A stretch of DNA of 64,000 nt from contig JAFFJZ010000007.1 in assembly GCA_018340375.1 (NCBI GenBank), positions 7,688,001-7,752,000 of the forward strand, read 5' to 3'. A program made the translations under genes and the position numbers. The notes below the pieces were generated by a model. That model was not told the origin of the DNA. It saw only the letters and a program-made list of their open reading frames with translations, and searched no databases. The DNA comes from Gonatopus flavifemur. Lineage: Eukaryota > Arthropoda > Insecta > Hymenoptera > Dryinidae. Within the stretch, counting starts at the first letter, position 1. Each line of letters begins with the position of its first letter. Shown here piece after piece: positions 1 through 15,000 of this stretch.

Positions 1-3000
1 TCTCATACGACACTCAGCGGGATCGATGGGTGCTTCGGGTTCTGGTATACAGGGTTGTAAAATTGTCGTTGAGGTTTGAGAATTTTCCATTTCATTTATA
101 CCCTGTTCTTTCTGTGGAGTATTTAAGCACGTCGGAGTCACCAATAGAGATGGTTCTAAATCATTTGGCGAATCTGGAGGTATTTAATCATGTAAATAAA
201 TATACATATACTCATTTTCTATTGTATCGCTCAATGCTTATGGTGCTGAAGTTTGAATCGTTTCTTGAAACGAAATACTATGTTTGATCGATATTTTCAG
301 TTGCAAAAAGTTACAAACAATCCGAATTTTCGTTTCGTTTCTACAAACAATTCAAATTTCAAGAAAACATCAATTCTTTACCTATATTCGGATCAGTTTT
401 AATCTCAGAAGGTATGGTTTCTTCAACTTGTTTCTCGTCTGAATTACCGTTTCTCGTGAGAGCATTCAGGAGTATATGACTTTCATTCGAAACGTTTGGA
501 TCTTCCTTTTTACAAACAAGAGGTTTCGGTTCGTCAGAATGGGTGCTGTCCTCTTCCAAAATCTTCATCAACTCGGAATCCGAGGCTATGGATTTCTCAT
601 CGTTTTCATCTTTAACGACAAGTTTGGGTTCGATTTTAACCTCCACTGGTCGTGGAGCATCGGCATTCGCGTCGGTCACTTCGATAGACGGTTTGATGAT
701 TTCCATCACGGGAATTGGAGTTGTATCTGGTTTCGGTATAGGAATTTTTTCCCAATTTTTAGCCCACAGATACAATTTAGGATGATCCTTTTTTCTGAAT
801 TATAAATTGTTATTAATATATGATTGTGAGAAATATTGAGCAAAATTTGTGGATTTAATTTATAAGTATACGTACTGAGCTACTTCAATTTTAACTCGTA
901 AACTATGCAGGATGCCCTGTATTTGCAGTAACGCAGCTACTAAATCGTAGGATCGTTTCAACATTGCGGTCCTCTGATTGATAACTTCTTGATTCTTCTT
1001 CCGATCAGGTAAACTTGGCAGTTTACCTTCCTTGATCCAATCTTGATCGTGAAAGTACTTTTTGGAAGGTCTCTGACGATACGGATGTTGACAAATGTAA
1101 CAAACATACTTTTCAGGCACATCTTTTTCTTTTTCAATAGCATTGCAGTGGCCGTGTTGCCAACATAGGCACAAATCACACTGAATCATCAAGCCATCTT
1201 CTTCCATAAACCCACAAGTACAGTTAATTATTTCTTCTCTGCGTAGCTGCTCTACTTTGACTAATTCTCCATTTATCATCATCATGACCCCTTCGCTTTC
1301 TACATGAAAAGAAAAAAGAAGATATTTAAAAACATGAAAAGACATTATTTTTTTCAATATTAAATTCAGCAAGGATTTTATAAGAATAGAAATACAGGGG
1401 AGAGAGGATAATAGTCATGCAGAATGATAAGAATGAAAATCAAGGGACAAAAAAAGGGCAAAAAAAAAAGTAATATACCTTCTGTATCGTTACTATTATC
1501 TCTTTTAGTTGTATCCCCTTTTAAGGGGATACTTTTGTCAAGACGAGAATCGTTAAGTTGACCTACAGAAACACACAAATAATGATACAATAATACTGTA
1601 TTGCACAAGTACAATATTAAAATATCGTTTCAGCTAAAGTAATAATAGGCGAACAAAGCGTAAATTAAGGAAAGATGATTGCACGGGATATAGAAAGGAT
1701 GAATTTTGTACTTACTACTCTGACTATTTTCATCGCTTTTGGAATCGGACTTACGACGACTGTATCTGTACATGAGTTCGGTTGGACCTTCGGCATCCAC
1801 AGCGCTGTCATCGATATCGCCGTATTCATCTAAAAATTCGTGTAAACCTTGAACCCACAAAAAAAAAGAAGAAAACAAAATAATAGAAAAATCAAAATAC
1901 AAGATATACAATTTTAAGTCAATAATAATTACCATTTCTTTTCTTAGCTTTTGTCGGAATATCGGAATTGTATTCCGATAGATGTCTCTTTCTTTGTCCT
2001 TTAGCTTTATCGGCTGGTACGACCTCGTCTAAGGATTTGGACCTATCGGTTCTTTGCGTTTCTGACATCGCAACGGTGGTGGTGGCGGTGGTGGTGGTGG
2101 TGGGCGGTCTAACCGGGAGGAGAGTTTTTATACCGGTTTGCGTTTTTTCTTCTTTGATTTTCAAATCGAATAACGTGCTGGGAGACATTGCGCAGAAAGG
2201 CTCTCTTTTCTTTTCTACGTCCTCTTCGACACTGCTACCACCGTGATTCGAGGATACCGCGGAATGTACTTTTGTCTCTTCTTTCCTCAACTCAGAATAT
2301 TTCTCCTCTTGAACAACTTCGTTTTCAGTTTCTCCAAGCGTCGATATGTTCATAGAAGGCGAGATAGGGGATACGGAATTATTTACAGTTGATAAGGTCA
2401 TCGACGAACACGTTTTATTGTCTTGAATGGATTTTCTTTTACCCATTTTCATCTTGTCTAATAAATTATTTGTCTTCTTTGGAATAATATCTTCTAAAGA
2501 TTCTCCGATGGTTCTCGCGTACGCCAAATCCGCAACGTTCGGGGTGGATCCCAAAAATTTCGAGTACTCGGGATGGTAATGCTTTATATGCATTTGTAAG
2601 AGATTTTCTTTCCGAAAATTTTTATTGCAACCTTCTTTGGGACATTTGTACGCACTGTCTTCCATTTCCACTCGTAATCCACCGATGAATACAGCTTTGG
2701 AAAAATTCAAACTTATTAGCATGTTGTAAAGATTAAACAAATTTCTATTCTAATCGGTAGCAACTTACAATAAGTTATTCCTGCTTTATTTCAAGTATGA
2801 TTGAAAGAAAATAAGAAAAGGAATATCAAGTGATGTAATTTTTATGAATTAAATTTTGAATCCCTAAATTTAAAAGATCACTCACCACCGTTGGTTATTG
2901 GAGGAGTAGACGCGGGTGTTAGTATAGGCGCGGTCATAGCCAATCCAGGACCGTTTATTAGATTATTCTCGGTCAACGAAGATGCTTTTGTTTTAGGAAA

Positions 3001-6000
3001 CAGAGTTTTGATTTTCTTCGGCGTTTCCACAGCGTTTGGATCGTGTTTCAACCTTTGCGCATGATTTTTCTTCTTGCGGTGAATACAAAAATCAAATTTT
3101 TCAGGATCGAAATCGTACTGGCCTTGATTTTCCATGAATGTTCTTATGTCGTTCCGAGATCTGAATTTTTTCCCGCTGGATTTACTAAAGTGCATAAAGA
3201 AAAACATTGCTTTAATCGCAGCTTTACACAATACAAAATATTTAACACACGTGCAAAAAATTCTACTAACTGAATAAATAAAACATCCCACTTCCCAGCG
3301 GAGGTTCCAGCTTTTCTTTGCGTGAAATGCTTCTGCCAACCCGGTGGTAATCTCTTATCGGCCACTATTATAGAACGACGAGGTCCTGAAATGAATTTCA
3401 CAATACAATTGTGAACAATCAGAAAAGAATCAAAAGAATAAAAAAACGTACCATCGTTTCCATCCACTATGTAGGATTCCACCCCTTGAGGTTCTCCATC
3501 TATCCATTCCGGACCCACATCCTCTTCGACATCCATATCACCTTTAACGGGAGTTTCTTTCTTTCCCTTTTTCATATAAGTTTTCATTTTAGATGTTCCA
3601 GCGTCAAATCCACGTAACAAATCTGTACCAGAATCATAACACGCCGCAAAGGCAGTACCATCCAATTCAACGTTGTTCTCTTGAGGATAAATCTGATTTT
3701 CGCCAACAACGGTTTCCTCCTTCCTCTGTAATTTATCTGTATCGTTTTTCGAACGTTTTCTCGAATGCGTGTTGAATAATTCCATCACAGTGTGTTTTCG
3801 CTTTTTATCCCTCCTCTCTTGTTTGCTCCCTATGTAATCGTCCCCTTGACTCAATTGCTACAAAAAATCAATCATTCCATTAATTCAAAATTTAACAAGA
3901 AAATAAAGAAAAAAATCTACATTTTAGTTTTGTGTCATTAGAGTTTCAGCTGATTTTGAATAGAGTATCTCGAATTATCAAACAGTCATATTGTACCTTC
4001 AACAGTTTTTTCCATTCTAACCTCTATCCAATATGAAATTTTCAACAAAATGTACTATAAATAAAAATGTATAAAAAAATCATCACCTGTATCAAAATAT
4101 TGTAACCTTTAAAATGAATTTTCTCTAAGGAATATTTGAATATTTTCTGATATCAAATTAATTCAATTTTTTCAAGACAATCTTATTCTTTGAATATAGG
4201 ATTTTAAACAATTTCAGACACTGTTTCTTTGTTAAAACGATATCAAAGTAGGAATATACTCAAAAATGTTTCTGCGTATCACAGATGTAAGTGGAATACA
4301 GGTATAGCGAGACAAAGCCTCATTCATGAAAGATTCAACTCACATTGCGTTGCAAGATATTTCAATAATATTCGCAATTCTTCATTTTTGTTTGAATATT
4401 ATAAATAATGCAATGAAAATACGTTGGATGTTAATTCACCTTTGCGTTAGTTGAAACAATCTTGGTCATCTTCGAAGACCTGATAATCTTGGCGTATCCA
4501 TCGTCAAACAGAACATCGTACCTATCTGTAAAACACAAAACAAAAAAATGATGTGAAAAATAAGAAAAATGTTAATCACGAAATCTTTCATGAAGTAAGA
4601 ACAAAATATTTTCCAAACAACAGAAATATTATACCCAATTGATTGATTTCAGGTTAGGTCAGTTATCTTTTTCATTCCCCTAATCCCATGTTTATTCGAT
4701 ACACAATAAATCCGATACATCCAATGAAATATTTTCCAATTTCTCCAACAAAGAGTCTTAATTGTCGCACTTTGCGATCTCGAATCACTTGAAATTTTCA
4801 ATCAATATGACGTTTAAATCGATGCAAAATTGACAACTTCTCCCCCCCCTTTTTTTTTTACTGTGAATATTTGTTTTTCTTTGTACGAAGTACCGAAATC
4901 TAGGTAAATAAATTGATCTTCGTTCAGGTTAGGTTGCTTACCATCTCGTCAAATACAATGATTTTCATCCTCGATTTGGGAAAAATTAAGTTTCCTTTTA
5001 AAAATGAACACCCAAAAACGAATGAATGAAAAATCGAATTGAAGGGAAAGAAAAAACAAGTTAGGGAAATTTAAAGGCGAAGGGAACAAATTTCGCGTAA
5101 GCGAACGGATAAGGTTAGGTCGTTTACCATTTCCCAACAGCCACTTTCACCATATATTCGTTTCTACGATCGAATAAGATCATTAGTTTCCTCGATAGAC
5201 AAATTCGAATAAACATAATAAATAATAATAAATATCATTGAGTTCATCGATTTATATAGCTTACCATTTTCTAAATATTTATTCCTATCGGAGAATCAAA
5301 CCAAGTTTTCGTTTCTCAAGAAGGAAACGTCAAATGAGTAATTCTAGGAGTCTAACTATATCTGGTACTTTGAGTTTAGGTTGGGTTGTCAAAAGTTCTC
5401 AAATCAGATTTGTCTTTGCTATATATTTTCATTTTCCATCAAATATAGATGTACTCTTATGTGAAAACAACAAGATTAATATGTTTTTCAGCATAAATGA
5501 GAAAAAAATGGAATATGTATCAAAAACAATTATTTTTCAATGAAATTTATTGATATCGTTGAGCAATATTGAGAATTTTGGAAGAATTCATATGATTTAT
5601 TTATTTATTCATCGAGGAAGGAATTGAGAAACGATATCAATAGATTTGGAAATTCAAACAAAGATAGGATACGAGGAGTTGCCATGAGTACAAAGATCTA
5701 CATGTCGCATCTAAATTTTGTTTCACAATTTTCAACGTTAGGACTAATAATTGAGTATCTTTATACACAAATTACGTATCAAATAATATCAAGCTAAATG
5801 TTAATAATCAATGAATGTGCAAAATTATGTTGTATCGCAAGCATGAGAACTACGTTCTAGGACTTACCGTTCCCCAAAACTGCATTGACTTTAGCTGGAT
5901 ATTTTCTTCCATCGGCCCATGTGGCTAGAATCCTTTCTCCCACTGCAAATTCCCTCACTTTAGCTTCCCTAGAGGTACATTGAAATTTACAAATCATTCG

Positions 6001-9000
6001 AGAATTATCTTTACATGAATAGTGAAAAAAAAAAAATAATAATAATCATTACTCTACGCATTCCACATACTTTTTTTTCATTTTTCTCATTCAATTATAA
6101 TCTACGTACTGCGCAACTTGAAATTATTATCTAAAGAATTGTATCAGTCGTTAGATTCTGTGCTTTCAAAGATAAATTGACAGATGACTGCAAAAGGCAT
6201 TTAAATGATGTGATGGACAAAACAAAAAACAAAACAAAAACAATAGAATTAATAGATAAATTATTGAGCAATGATTTTTAAAATGAAACAAATAGTTGTT
6301 GACAAAAGAACAAAATGCTAATCAGTGAAGATTATTCTGATAAAAGAAAGAAACTCTTAAATTCAAACTCATTGAAGTGAATCAGAATTGATATGAAAGA
6401 GGGAAAGAAATTGAATTAAATTGACACAAAGTTGAATGTAAATAATCTTTTTAAAATTTCTACTCCAAGAGAATAAAGAAAAGGAACAAAGACGATTGAG
6501 AACAACAAAGAATTCTACGTTGAAAAGAAAGTGTACTGATGTATGTGATAAATCATTACAAGAATTTTCATTTCTTTTGTCCATTGTTTTTCATTATAAA
6601 CTGAGATATGCAATGATAGCATGCATTTTAATGAAAACTACACAAAGAAAGAAACAAAGAAATTTCTCCATTTTCCCTTAAACAGAAATACTGTAAAGAA
6701 TTTTCGAATTTCTGCCAAAGATATTTGGTTTTTTTCAGCATTTTCTCAACACTAGTTTGAATAATTTTTGAATAGTATTTTCATTATTTCTAAATAATGA
6801 AACCCACAAATGCATACCTTTCTGTTCTAAATCGTGTTTCAAAATTTTTATAAACAAATACTTTTCGAAGTTCGAAATTTGCCTTGTTGAAAACATCCAG
6901 GCGGGAAACCATACAGGAATCGAGATGGATCCTTATGTTTTTCTGTCAGAAGTTGGGATGATTTCCTACGTAAATTTCTACCTGGTTTCTTAGATGGGAA
7001 ACTTGTATCACGAATTCTCGGGAGTTGCAGCTAGATTTTCAAGCTTTTTATGGGGATTTTGAATAGGTACCTGGATTCTCACTTGGATTTTTTACCAATG
7101 ACGTGAATTTTGTATCGCGATAGATGAAGTATTCAAAATTGATTATCCTTGAAATTTTCGGACCTTCTCGTGAAATCATTTCGAAGAAATTTTCCACGGA
7201 AAAAAATCATTAGCTAATATTTGGACAGCTATAAATTAACAACCACGGGGACTATTGTTTTAGCTGTTACAGCAAAATCTTACGCGTAGAATCATAAATT
7301 TGTTGTGAAAAATACGATTTGATACACGGAAAGATCGAGTTGATTGCTAATAAACAGTTTATCTTTAATATTTAGATGAAAAAATGACTGTTAATGCAGG
7401 GAAAAAAAGGATCGCTGAAAAATATTCGTAGTGAGTCCACCGAAAATTCGTATTGAAAATAGGATGAACGATTCATAAAAAAAGTGACTATTCAAAATTT
7501 ATGCTACCTTAAAATAATTCGTTTGTTTTCACAATAGAAGTAACTTCTTATGAAGATAATCGAATCATTTTAATTTAGCAGAAATTTATGATACACGGAG
7601 AAAAAGGAATAGTTGCAGCAACTACTTAGTAGTCAGGACAAGTATTACGTTAGCTGCCTCAACTAACTCGATAGTTGCACTAACTTACGTAAATACTTGG
7701 CAACTTAAAAAGTATTTCAGTTAGTTCAGACAGCTAACGTGATACTTGTCCTGACTACTGAGTAGTTGCAGCAACTATTCAAATACACGGAGAAAAATAA
7801 AGGTCGAAAATATAGTATTCTTTAATAAAAATTTAAGAATATTTCTTAAAATCGGAATTTTTCTTAAATGCATAATAAAGACAAAACGGTCCACTTTTTT
7901 GTGTAATTTTGTTCGAAAAACAATGAAAAATTATCAATACTTAATAAATAATAGAGAAACATATGAACTGTCCAAAAGTCACGCGTGAAATTTTACAAAA
8001 ATAGTAAAAAAATTTCAATATCCTACTATTTAGCTCTTTGTGAAATTTCGCATGCGCCTTTTGGAAAGTTCATACACGGAGAAAAATTTGTAGTTAAATT
8101 TACTATGGGACTTTGTAACCGAGGAACAGACTGAATATACGATGGAATTTACTATGACGAGACGATAGAAACATGATCAAATTCACTATGTTTTACAGTA
8201 AATGCCATCGGAAAGTCAATCTGTTCCTCGGGCACAATAATGACATAGTAAATTTAACTACAAATTTCTCTCCGTGTATGTTTCTCTATTCTTTATCAAG
8301 TATTGATAATGTTTCATTGTTTCTCGAATACAATTCCACAAAAAAGTGGACCGTTTTGTCCTTATTGTGCATTTAAGAAAAATTCTCAAATTTTTAATAA
8401 AGATTACTATATTTCCGACTTGCATTTTTCTCCGTGTAGATGGTCGAAAATCGACTGTTCAAGTAGTTGCTACAACTATTCCTTTTTCTCCGTTTAGTCA
8501 CTTCTTTTATGAATTGTTCATCTACTGGGTAGTTCATCTTATCAAAGCTTGATCGTCTTATTGTTATTTCTCATGATAAAACCATCAACTTATGGTAAAT
8601 TCACTGCAAATATTCTTCAATAATCCTCCTTTTCTTTAAATTGACCATCATTTTTCTAAATATTAATGAACTCGGGCTCTTTGTGTAGATACTATATTAA
8701 TTTTAACAACTGTTCTCAGAGTGTGTCTGATTATTATCGCGTCTGGGCATGTCAATATTACAAAGTGATAAAAAATTCTGAGAAGGATTACAAAATCGCT
8801 AAACGTAAAAAAGTAAAAATACTGTACTTCTTTACATTAAAATAACGCTGACAAATTTGATAGCCGTTAGCACATTTATTTGAGGATTTTTTACAGTGTA
8901 AGAACCCTTTCAGCACCGTAGAATGATTTGATTCTCTCTGTACAATTTTACAACGGTGAAAATCAGTGAAAACAAGAAGACTACGGTTAATTTGCTACTC

Positions 9001-12000
9001 AGAAGGGAATTTACATTATTCGCGATAGCGCTCGCTGAGCGATAAACTAAAAATTGTTCATGCATCAGAAAAATATAATACAATGAACGAAACCTCATAG
9101 CAATTTCGATTAAGATTATAACGACAACGTGATACCTCTAATTTCGCGTGATTTTTTATCAATCAAACAAATCAATTTTGGAAATTCAGTGCCAAATGTA
9201 CGTATCAAATACCTGAATATCGCGAAGTATCGTAGAACAAGCCACGACTGACCGGCCGTTGAAAATCTTTTCGGATTACAATTGCAACTGAATCTGAATC
9301 TTCAAGAAAATGTATTCGACACTCGAAACCGTACACGAAACCGTTACTTACTTAGATTTTAAACGACAAGCATCAAGAAGATCAAATAGGTACGATGGAT
9401 GATGGATTAGAAATTCAATCACTTTCAAGTTGAATTTCGCGTATATTAACGTATAATAACGTCGAAGGAAGGGAAAAGCTTGAAATTCGTAAATATAATC
9501 CAACCGCATGAGGATTCGAACAAAAGATGATAAAATAAATAACTAGTATTAGAAAAAAATAGAGATGTGAGAGGACTTGACATGCTTTTTAGCAAAAATT
9601 TGGTATTGTCGACAAATTTTGTTGTTTTTGTAGTTTTCTTTTTAAAAAAATTTCCCTGAAGATGACATATTTCGTATTTTGTATTTTATCACATATTTTG
9701 GAATGCATTTTGCATTTTGTGTGAAAAATGCGAAATGCTTTCGGAAATCTATTATAAAATACGGAAGATATGAAATATATCATGTTCAGAGACATTTTTT
9801 CCAGAAGAAAACCACGAAAATACATTAAAAAATGTGCAGGAACGGAGAATATTCAGCAAAATCTCTCGACAATACCCAAATTTCGCAAAAAAGCATCCCT
9901 TGTGGAAATGATTCTCTGAAAAACTCTTTAAAAGTTTTCAAAACTCTGAATAAGACTTTCTGAAAGTCTTAATATCCCTAACTATGTCAAGGAAAGCGTC
10001 GATAAGTCTTGGTAACTCTGTAGAACTGTTGAAAAGTCTTATTTTCCTTGAAATTTTGGACTTTCCGCAAGAGTTATTAAGAGTTCATAAGACTTATTCA
10101 GAGTTTTACAGAAAAAGAAATATAAGCAAAAAAGATTACTTTATAACAGTTTTGAAGTTTTAAAAAGACTCATAGAGTAATAATATTTAAATTTGTAAGG
10201 AATGCTTAAATAACAAATTTGATTATTATTATAAAGCGGAATATTTTTCTGGAATAGAGTATAACTTAGAAATAAATTGAAGTTTAAACAAAACATCGAA
10301 ATTATTTATACAGATCATCAGTTTATACACACGGAGAAAAATTTGGGGTAGCAGATACAGCAATTGCGATGAATTTAACAAAATCCACATGTAAATATAG
10401 GGATAGCATTTCTGCGGTGGAAATTCTACATCATTTTTGCTGTAAATTAAAAACGTCGCAATTCTACCGCAATCTGATGTAATTTCAACATACGCATCTC
10501 ATAACTATTACATATATCAAATGTAAATTCTATTGTCGTAATGAATGAAATATAAACAGTATGACAAGCGATATTTACTCCAAACTCATGAAATTTGTAC
10601 ATCAGTCTAATGTAAAATACATGTCAGGATTTTCGAATAGAATTTCAATGGCTCATTTATATATTTTATGCATACGCGAGAACTACGATAATAATTACAA
10701 CAACTTTTGGTAATTCTCCAAAAGCCACAGAAATGGGGATAAAATTTGAGTGATTGAAATTTTACATTATTCGCGTCGCATTTTTATGAATTTTCACTGA
10801 CAGTTGAGATAAAAAAAAATGGTATCTTCCCAAATAATTCTTGCTGTTGTGTTTTTTGTTGAATTTGCAATTAGACAATATATACAAATGCACTTTTGAG
10901 CAGTGAAATGAACTTCAATCACTCAACTAGAATTTATTACCTTAACATAAATCGTACATCTTACATCTTACATCTTACATATTACATATTACAATACAAT
11001 GTCGCTTATGTCGCTTTATTCTATCATTCTCACTAAACGTACGCTATGAGTGGAGATTCAAGTTTTTAATACATATCAAATGTAGGAACAAACTGCTACT
11101 CGCGGAAAACTGTTGAAACTGTTTGCGCCATCTTTGTGACGCGATTTTAATAATTTTGAACTGAAAGGAGCGTTACAACGCTTCTCAGTAGTATTACCCA
11201 CACAAGCGAGTAGTTTTTGCAGAAACAATTATTGAAAACACATCAGATTGCGGTAACTGAATATTTGAGAATGAGAATAGAATTCCTGGGAAATGAATCA
11301 GATTATCATTCAAAAGAGCATAGGTAACATTAGCAACTGTACTTGTTGAATGTACATTAGATTGCTGTAGCATTGAATAAGTGGAAATGTGGTTGAGCAT
11401 GCCTTGTGGCATCACGTTCGTGAATAGTAGATTCAGTCGAGTGTAATGGAAACTTTACATTGTTTGTGGTCAATAATATCATAATAAATATATTTTTGGA
11501 TTGGCGTAATCTCTACAATCTTCCAAAGCAATGTATGTATCATGTGAGTTTCATCAAAATTAATGTAGGAATTACATTCAAAGTTTTATCTATGCACTGA
11601 TGTTAAATTTACATTATAATTTTTCTCCGTGCATGTAAGTAAAGATATATCTTTACAAAACTTTCGAGGAAAGTCCAAAATTTCAGGGAAAACAAGACTT
11701 TTCAAGAGTTTTACAGAGTTACCAAGACTTATCCACGCTTTTCTTGACATAGTTAGGGATATTAAGACTCAGAAAGTCTTATTCAGAGAATTATTTCCAC
11801 AAGGGATTTCAAATGCTTTCACATCTCAGGAAAAAAAAATATATATATATAAATATGTATAATGCGTATCGACTTACGGAGATGATAGGACCCACACTTG
11901 TTTGCTTTGAACAAAAACAAAAATGACACAAAGTTATGACATGTAACAACAATGATTTAAAATGATATTCATATAATATGTTTATATATTCTCCATGTGA

Positions 12001-15000
12001 AAAAAATAAGTCACCATATCTCTTTGATACATAATTTAATCGGATAAAATCAATTGAGGTTGGAATAATCATTCACGGAGGTAAAATTTGTACACGGAGA
12101 GAAATGTATGGTAATATTTACCATGCTAACATAGTATTCGTTCTTATTTTATTGAAAATCGTAAATACTACTATGTGAGAATAGAATCCTTCGCCATTTT
12201 TCTGGTAATGATTACTATACTACGTAGAAATCAGACAAATAGAACTCCAAGCAATGTAAAATGGCACTGATTACCATGTTACAATAGCTGTCATTCCAGT
12301 TAATGAAAATATGCACGCTGTGGGCAATATCGACACGACGTGTAATGACGTGTATAGACATACATATATTATACGTATTATTACGGTAGTCAGCCCACTA
12401 TTATTAATCAAGTAAAAACACAGTTATTATTTAGAAGACTGATATAATTTGTTTCTGACTGTGTGCTCCCTTCTCTTTCTATTAACCATTTCACAACCTA
12501 ATTTATTCATTTATAACCTCATTCACTGAGAAGCCTTGTGTGTGTCAATATAGTTTAATTTAGGTTATAATCAATGAAAAAATCATGGTCAATATTACTT
12601 TATAGCATTGGATTCATGTTTAGGTGCATAGTACTGTCTCAAATGTAACATGGTAATCATTACTATGTTAACAGGGCCAATGTTACCACATAAAATCAGG
12701 AGCATCACTATGTCAAGTGACTCGCACCATCTAAAAATTTTCGTCACCATGTAACATAGTAATCATTCCCATGCTACATTGAGAATATAACTATTCTTTT
12801 CTCTCCGTGTACACTCTCAGAAAGGATTTTTTGAAATGAGAAAATTTTTCTTGTTGCTGTGACAAAACTCATTCTTTCCTTGAGCCTAGTGTTGCCGCGA
12901 GCCGAGCCGAGTCGAGTTTTGAACATTGGCTCGGCTCGGCTCGGCTCGCTGCGAGCTAGCTCGAGCCGAGACGAGCTGGGAGCGTAATTCAAAGAAGTCT
13001 CAACATATCTTAAGGTGATACACGCAGAAAAGTGCCTCTTTGGAAGATAGCAGAGTTCACTATTTAACATAGCAATAAATTTTTTCAATATATTTTCAGT
13101 AGAATGAACTTTGTAATTCAAGGTAAGAGACCCTATACCCGATCAGGGACTAGAACTCGATCATTTTTATCATTACATAAATTTACGAAGTAATTTAGCT
13201 GTGAGTTTCCAATAAAAAAGTTAATTTTCGATCCATGATTTACAAAAAATATTTTTGTTGAAGACTTTTTGCACAACTAAACCACAAAAACCTACAATAT
13301 AAGGACTGATCGGGTATACGTTCACTGATCGGCTATCGGGTCTCTTACCCTACTGATTATGTGATGTGAACTATTACAAAATGTAATGCCATGTAGTATC
13401 TTTGTAAATCACTATGAGAATTGGGAATTTCTGTAATTTCCATTACTGAATTTGAATTTTATGTGCCTACAAATCAAAATGCGACGTGATATAATTTTAC
13501 TATGCCACATATCGGGGGCGGCTGTGCTACGTATGTCAGTGAACTTTACTATTTTTTGAAGATCTCTTTTCTCCGTGTACTAGCGTCGGTAAATCGCATG
13601 ATTTGTTAGAAAAAGACGCAATCATATGATAGAAAGAGAGGTTTTATGTAGATGCTAGCATCTTCTTAAGGTGACCTTTTATCTCATTAGCGCACGAATA
13701 ATAAAATATAGTTATATTTCGGGATTATTCTCATTCGGAATATCAAATTTCGAGCCAATCGAGCGTCGGGCTGACACTCTTTCGGAATAATCACGGTTTA
13801 CTTGAGCGTGAACTTGAGACCGTGAGGCTGCGCCTTACGTTTTTCTTACTTAAACTCTAGCTACACAAGTTCACGTAAATGTGAACTTGGAGTGGACTTC
13901 TCACTCTTCTCAGACTGGTAGTATTTTCTTTCTTCAAGAGTGGATTTTTCACTCCAAGGAATTCAGACAGTATACTTTGAATTTATTATTCACACGATGG
14001 ATCAAATAAATCACTTCAGTCATTGACTCTTCATCATCATCCTATAAAATATAATACCTATGTTTTTGTTCTCTCGACTTTTCAATTTATCTCATAAATT
14101 ATGCGACAATTATAAATTTCAAATACATATATGATCACCCGTAGTGTGTACAACTTTAGGACCAAGCCAGTTTTGTTTATTCATTCGGTAGCACAATGGA
14201 TAATCTAATTTTACAGAATAAATTTTCTGCTATCTGAATTTCACTTGCATCACTCCTGGCTCATTTTTCGAACAATGGTCTTGTAAATAGTTGATGAAAT
14301 CAGTAGATTCAATTGTTTTATTTTTTTTCTATAACCCTCACTTTTTTTAATGAAATCATCTGTTCTTTCCTAATTCATATATTTTCATAATTTCACAGTA
14401 TGAGTATGGATCAGAAAAAAGTTAAACGGCAAAAAGTAGATTCTCAAAATAATGGAAGTGGGAACGACGTTACTGATGATGATGATCGCGTTACCATGGA
14501 CTCAAACAGAATCAGTATCAATAAAACCAAGAGAAAAAGTAAATTCTCTGCATATTTTGATATAAATATGAATTCAAAAAATGAGAAACTCATATAGTGC
14601 TCCGGTAGTCAACAGTTTAGTGTATTATATGAGAAGCTTATAATGAGAGCAGCTCGTCGGGCTTTCAACATGAGCTCGGCCCGATTCGGCTTAGCTCGAC
14701 TCGAGTCAGGAACCTCAACTCGTCGAGCCTTTGACGTGAGCTCGGCTCGGCTCGAAACTCGATGTGGCTCGGCTCGAAGAAAACCTTTGTGAGCTCGACT
14801 CGAAGCTCGCGGCAACACTACTTGAGCCTAGAAAATTTTACTTGAATCAAGAAAATTTCTTTTGAAATCAAAACGAACTTTTCTTGATTCAAGTAAAATT
14901 TTCTAGGCTCAAGAAAAAAATGAGTTTTGTCCCAGCGGCAAGAAAAATGTTCTCATTTCAAGAAATCCTTTCTGTGAGTGTATACTGAAATAATTCTAAA

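Larger units (their letters stand above)
7786..8436. mobile_element. Second-layer fold-back MITE, CACGGAGAAAAA termini
   Basis: Termini CACGGAGAAAAA and TTTTTCTCCGTG, flanked by TA on both sides. The arms carry matching stretches (GGTCCACTTTTTTGTG against CACAAAAAAGTGGACC; a TATCAATACTT stretch against AAGTATTGATA). Two smaller elements (7964-8072 and 8075-8276) sit in its centre. Confidence 0.8.
7594..8494. mobile_element. Outermost layer of a nested TA-flanked fold-back stack
   Basis: Left end is TA + CACGGAGAAAAAGG; right end is CCTTTTTCTCCG followed by a diverged TA. The left part (7594-7780) is itself palindromic around GAATAGTTGC...GCAACTATTC. Its right arm resumes at about 8450 after another element of the same terminal family interrupts it at 7781. 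No coding capacity; a MITE-like element. Confidence 0.75.
12887..14820. mobile_element. hAT-superfamily DNA transposon, internally deleted (1.93 kb)
   Basis: 16-bp perfect terminal inverted repeats TAGTGTTGCCGCGAGC and GCTCGCGGCAACACTA, bounded by an exact 8-bp target duplication CTTGAGCC (12879-12886 and 14821-14828). The subterminal regions are rich in GAGCCGAGC-type repeats in both orientations, far more G/C-rich than the surroundings. Eight-base TSDs and TAGTGTTG-type ends are the hAT hallmark. It carries a BED-like ORF (14400-14597) and a second MITE (13021-13577). Confidence 0.9.
12812..14980. mobile_element. TA-flanked fold-back (CACTCTCAGAAAGG termini) interrupted by a hAT element
   Basis: Ends CACTCTCAGAAAGGATTT and AAATCCTTTCTGTGAGTG, flanked by TA (12810-12811, 14981-14982). 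The arms continue with GAAATGAGAA against TTCTCATTTC and AAAACTCATT against AATGAGTTTT. Removing the hAT insertion and one TSD copy leaves an original element of about 227 bp. Confidence 0.8.
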
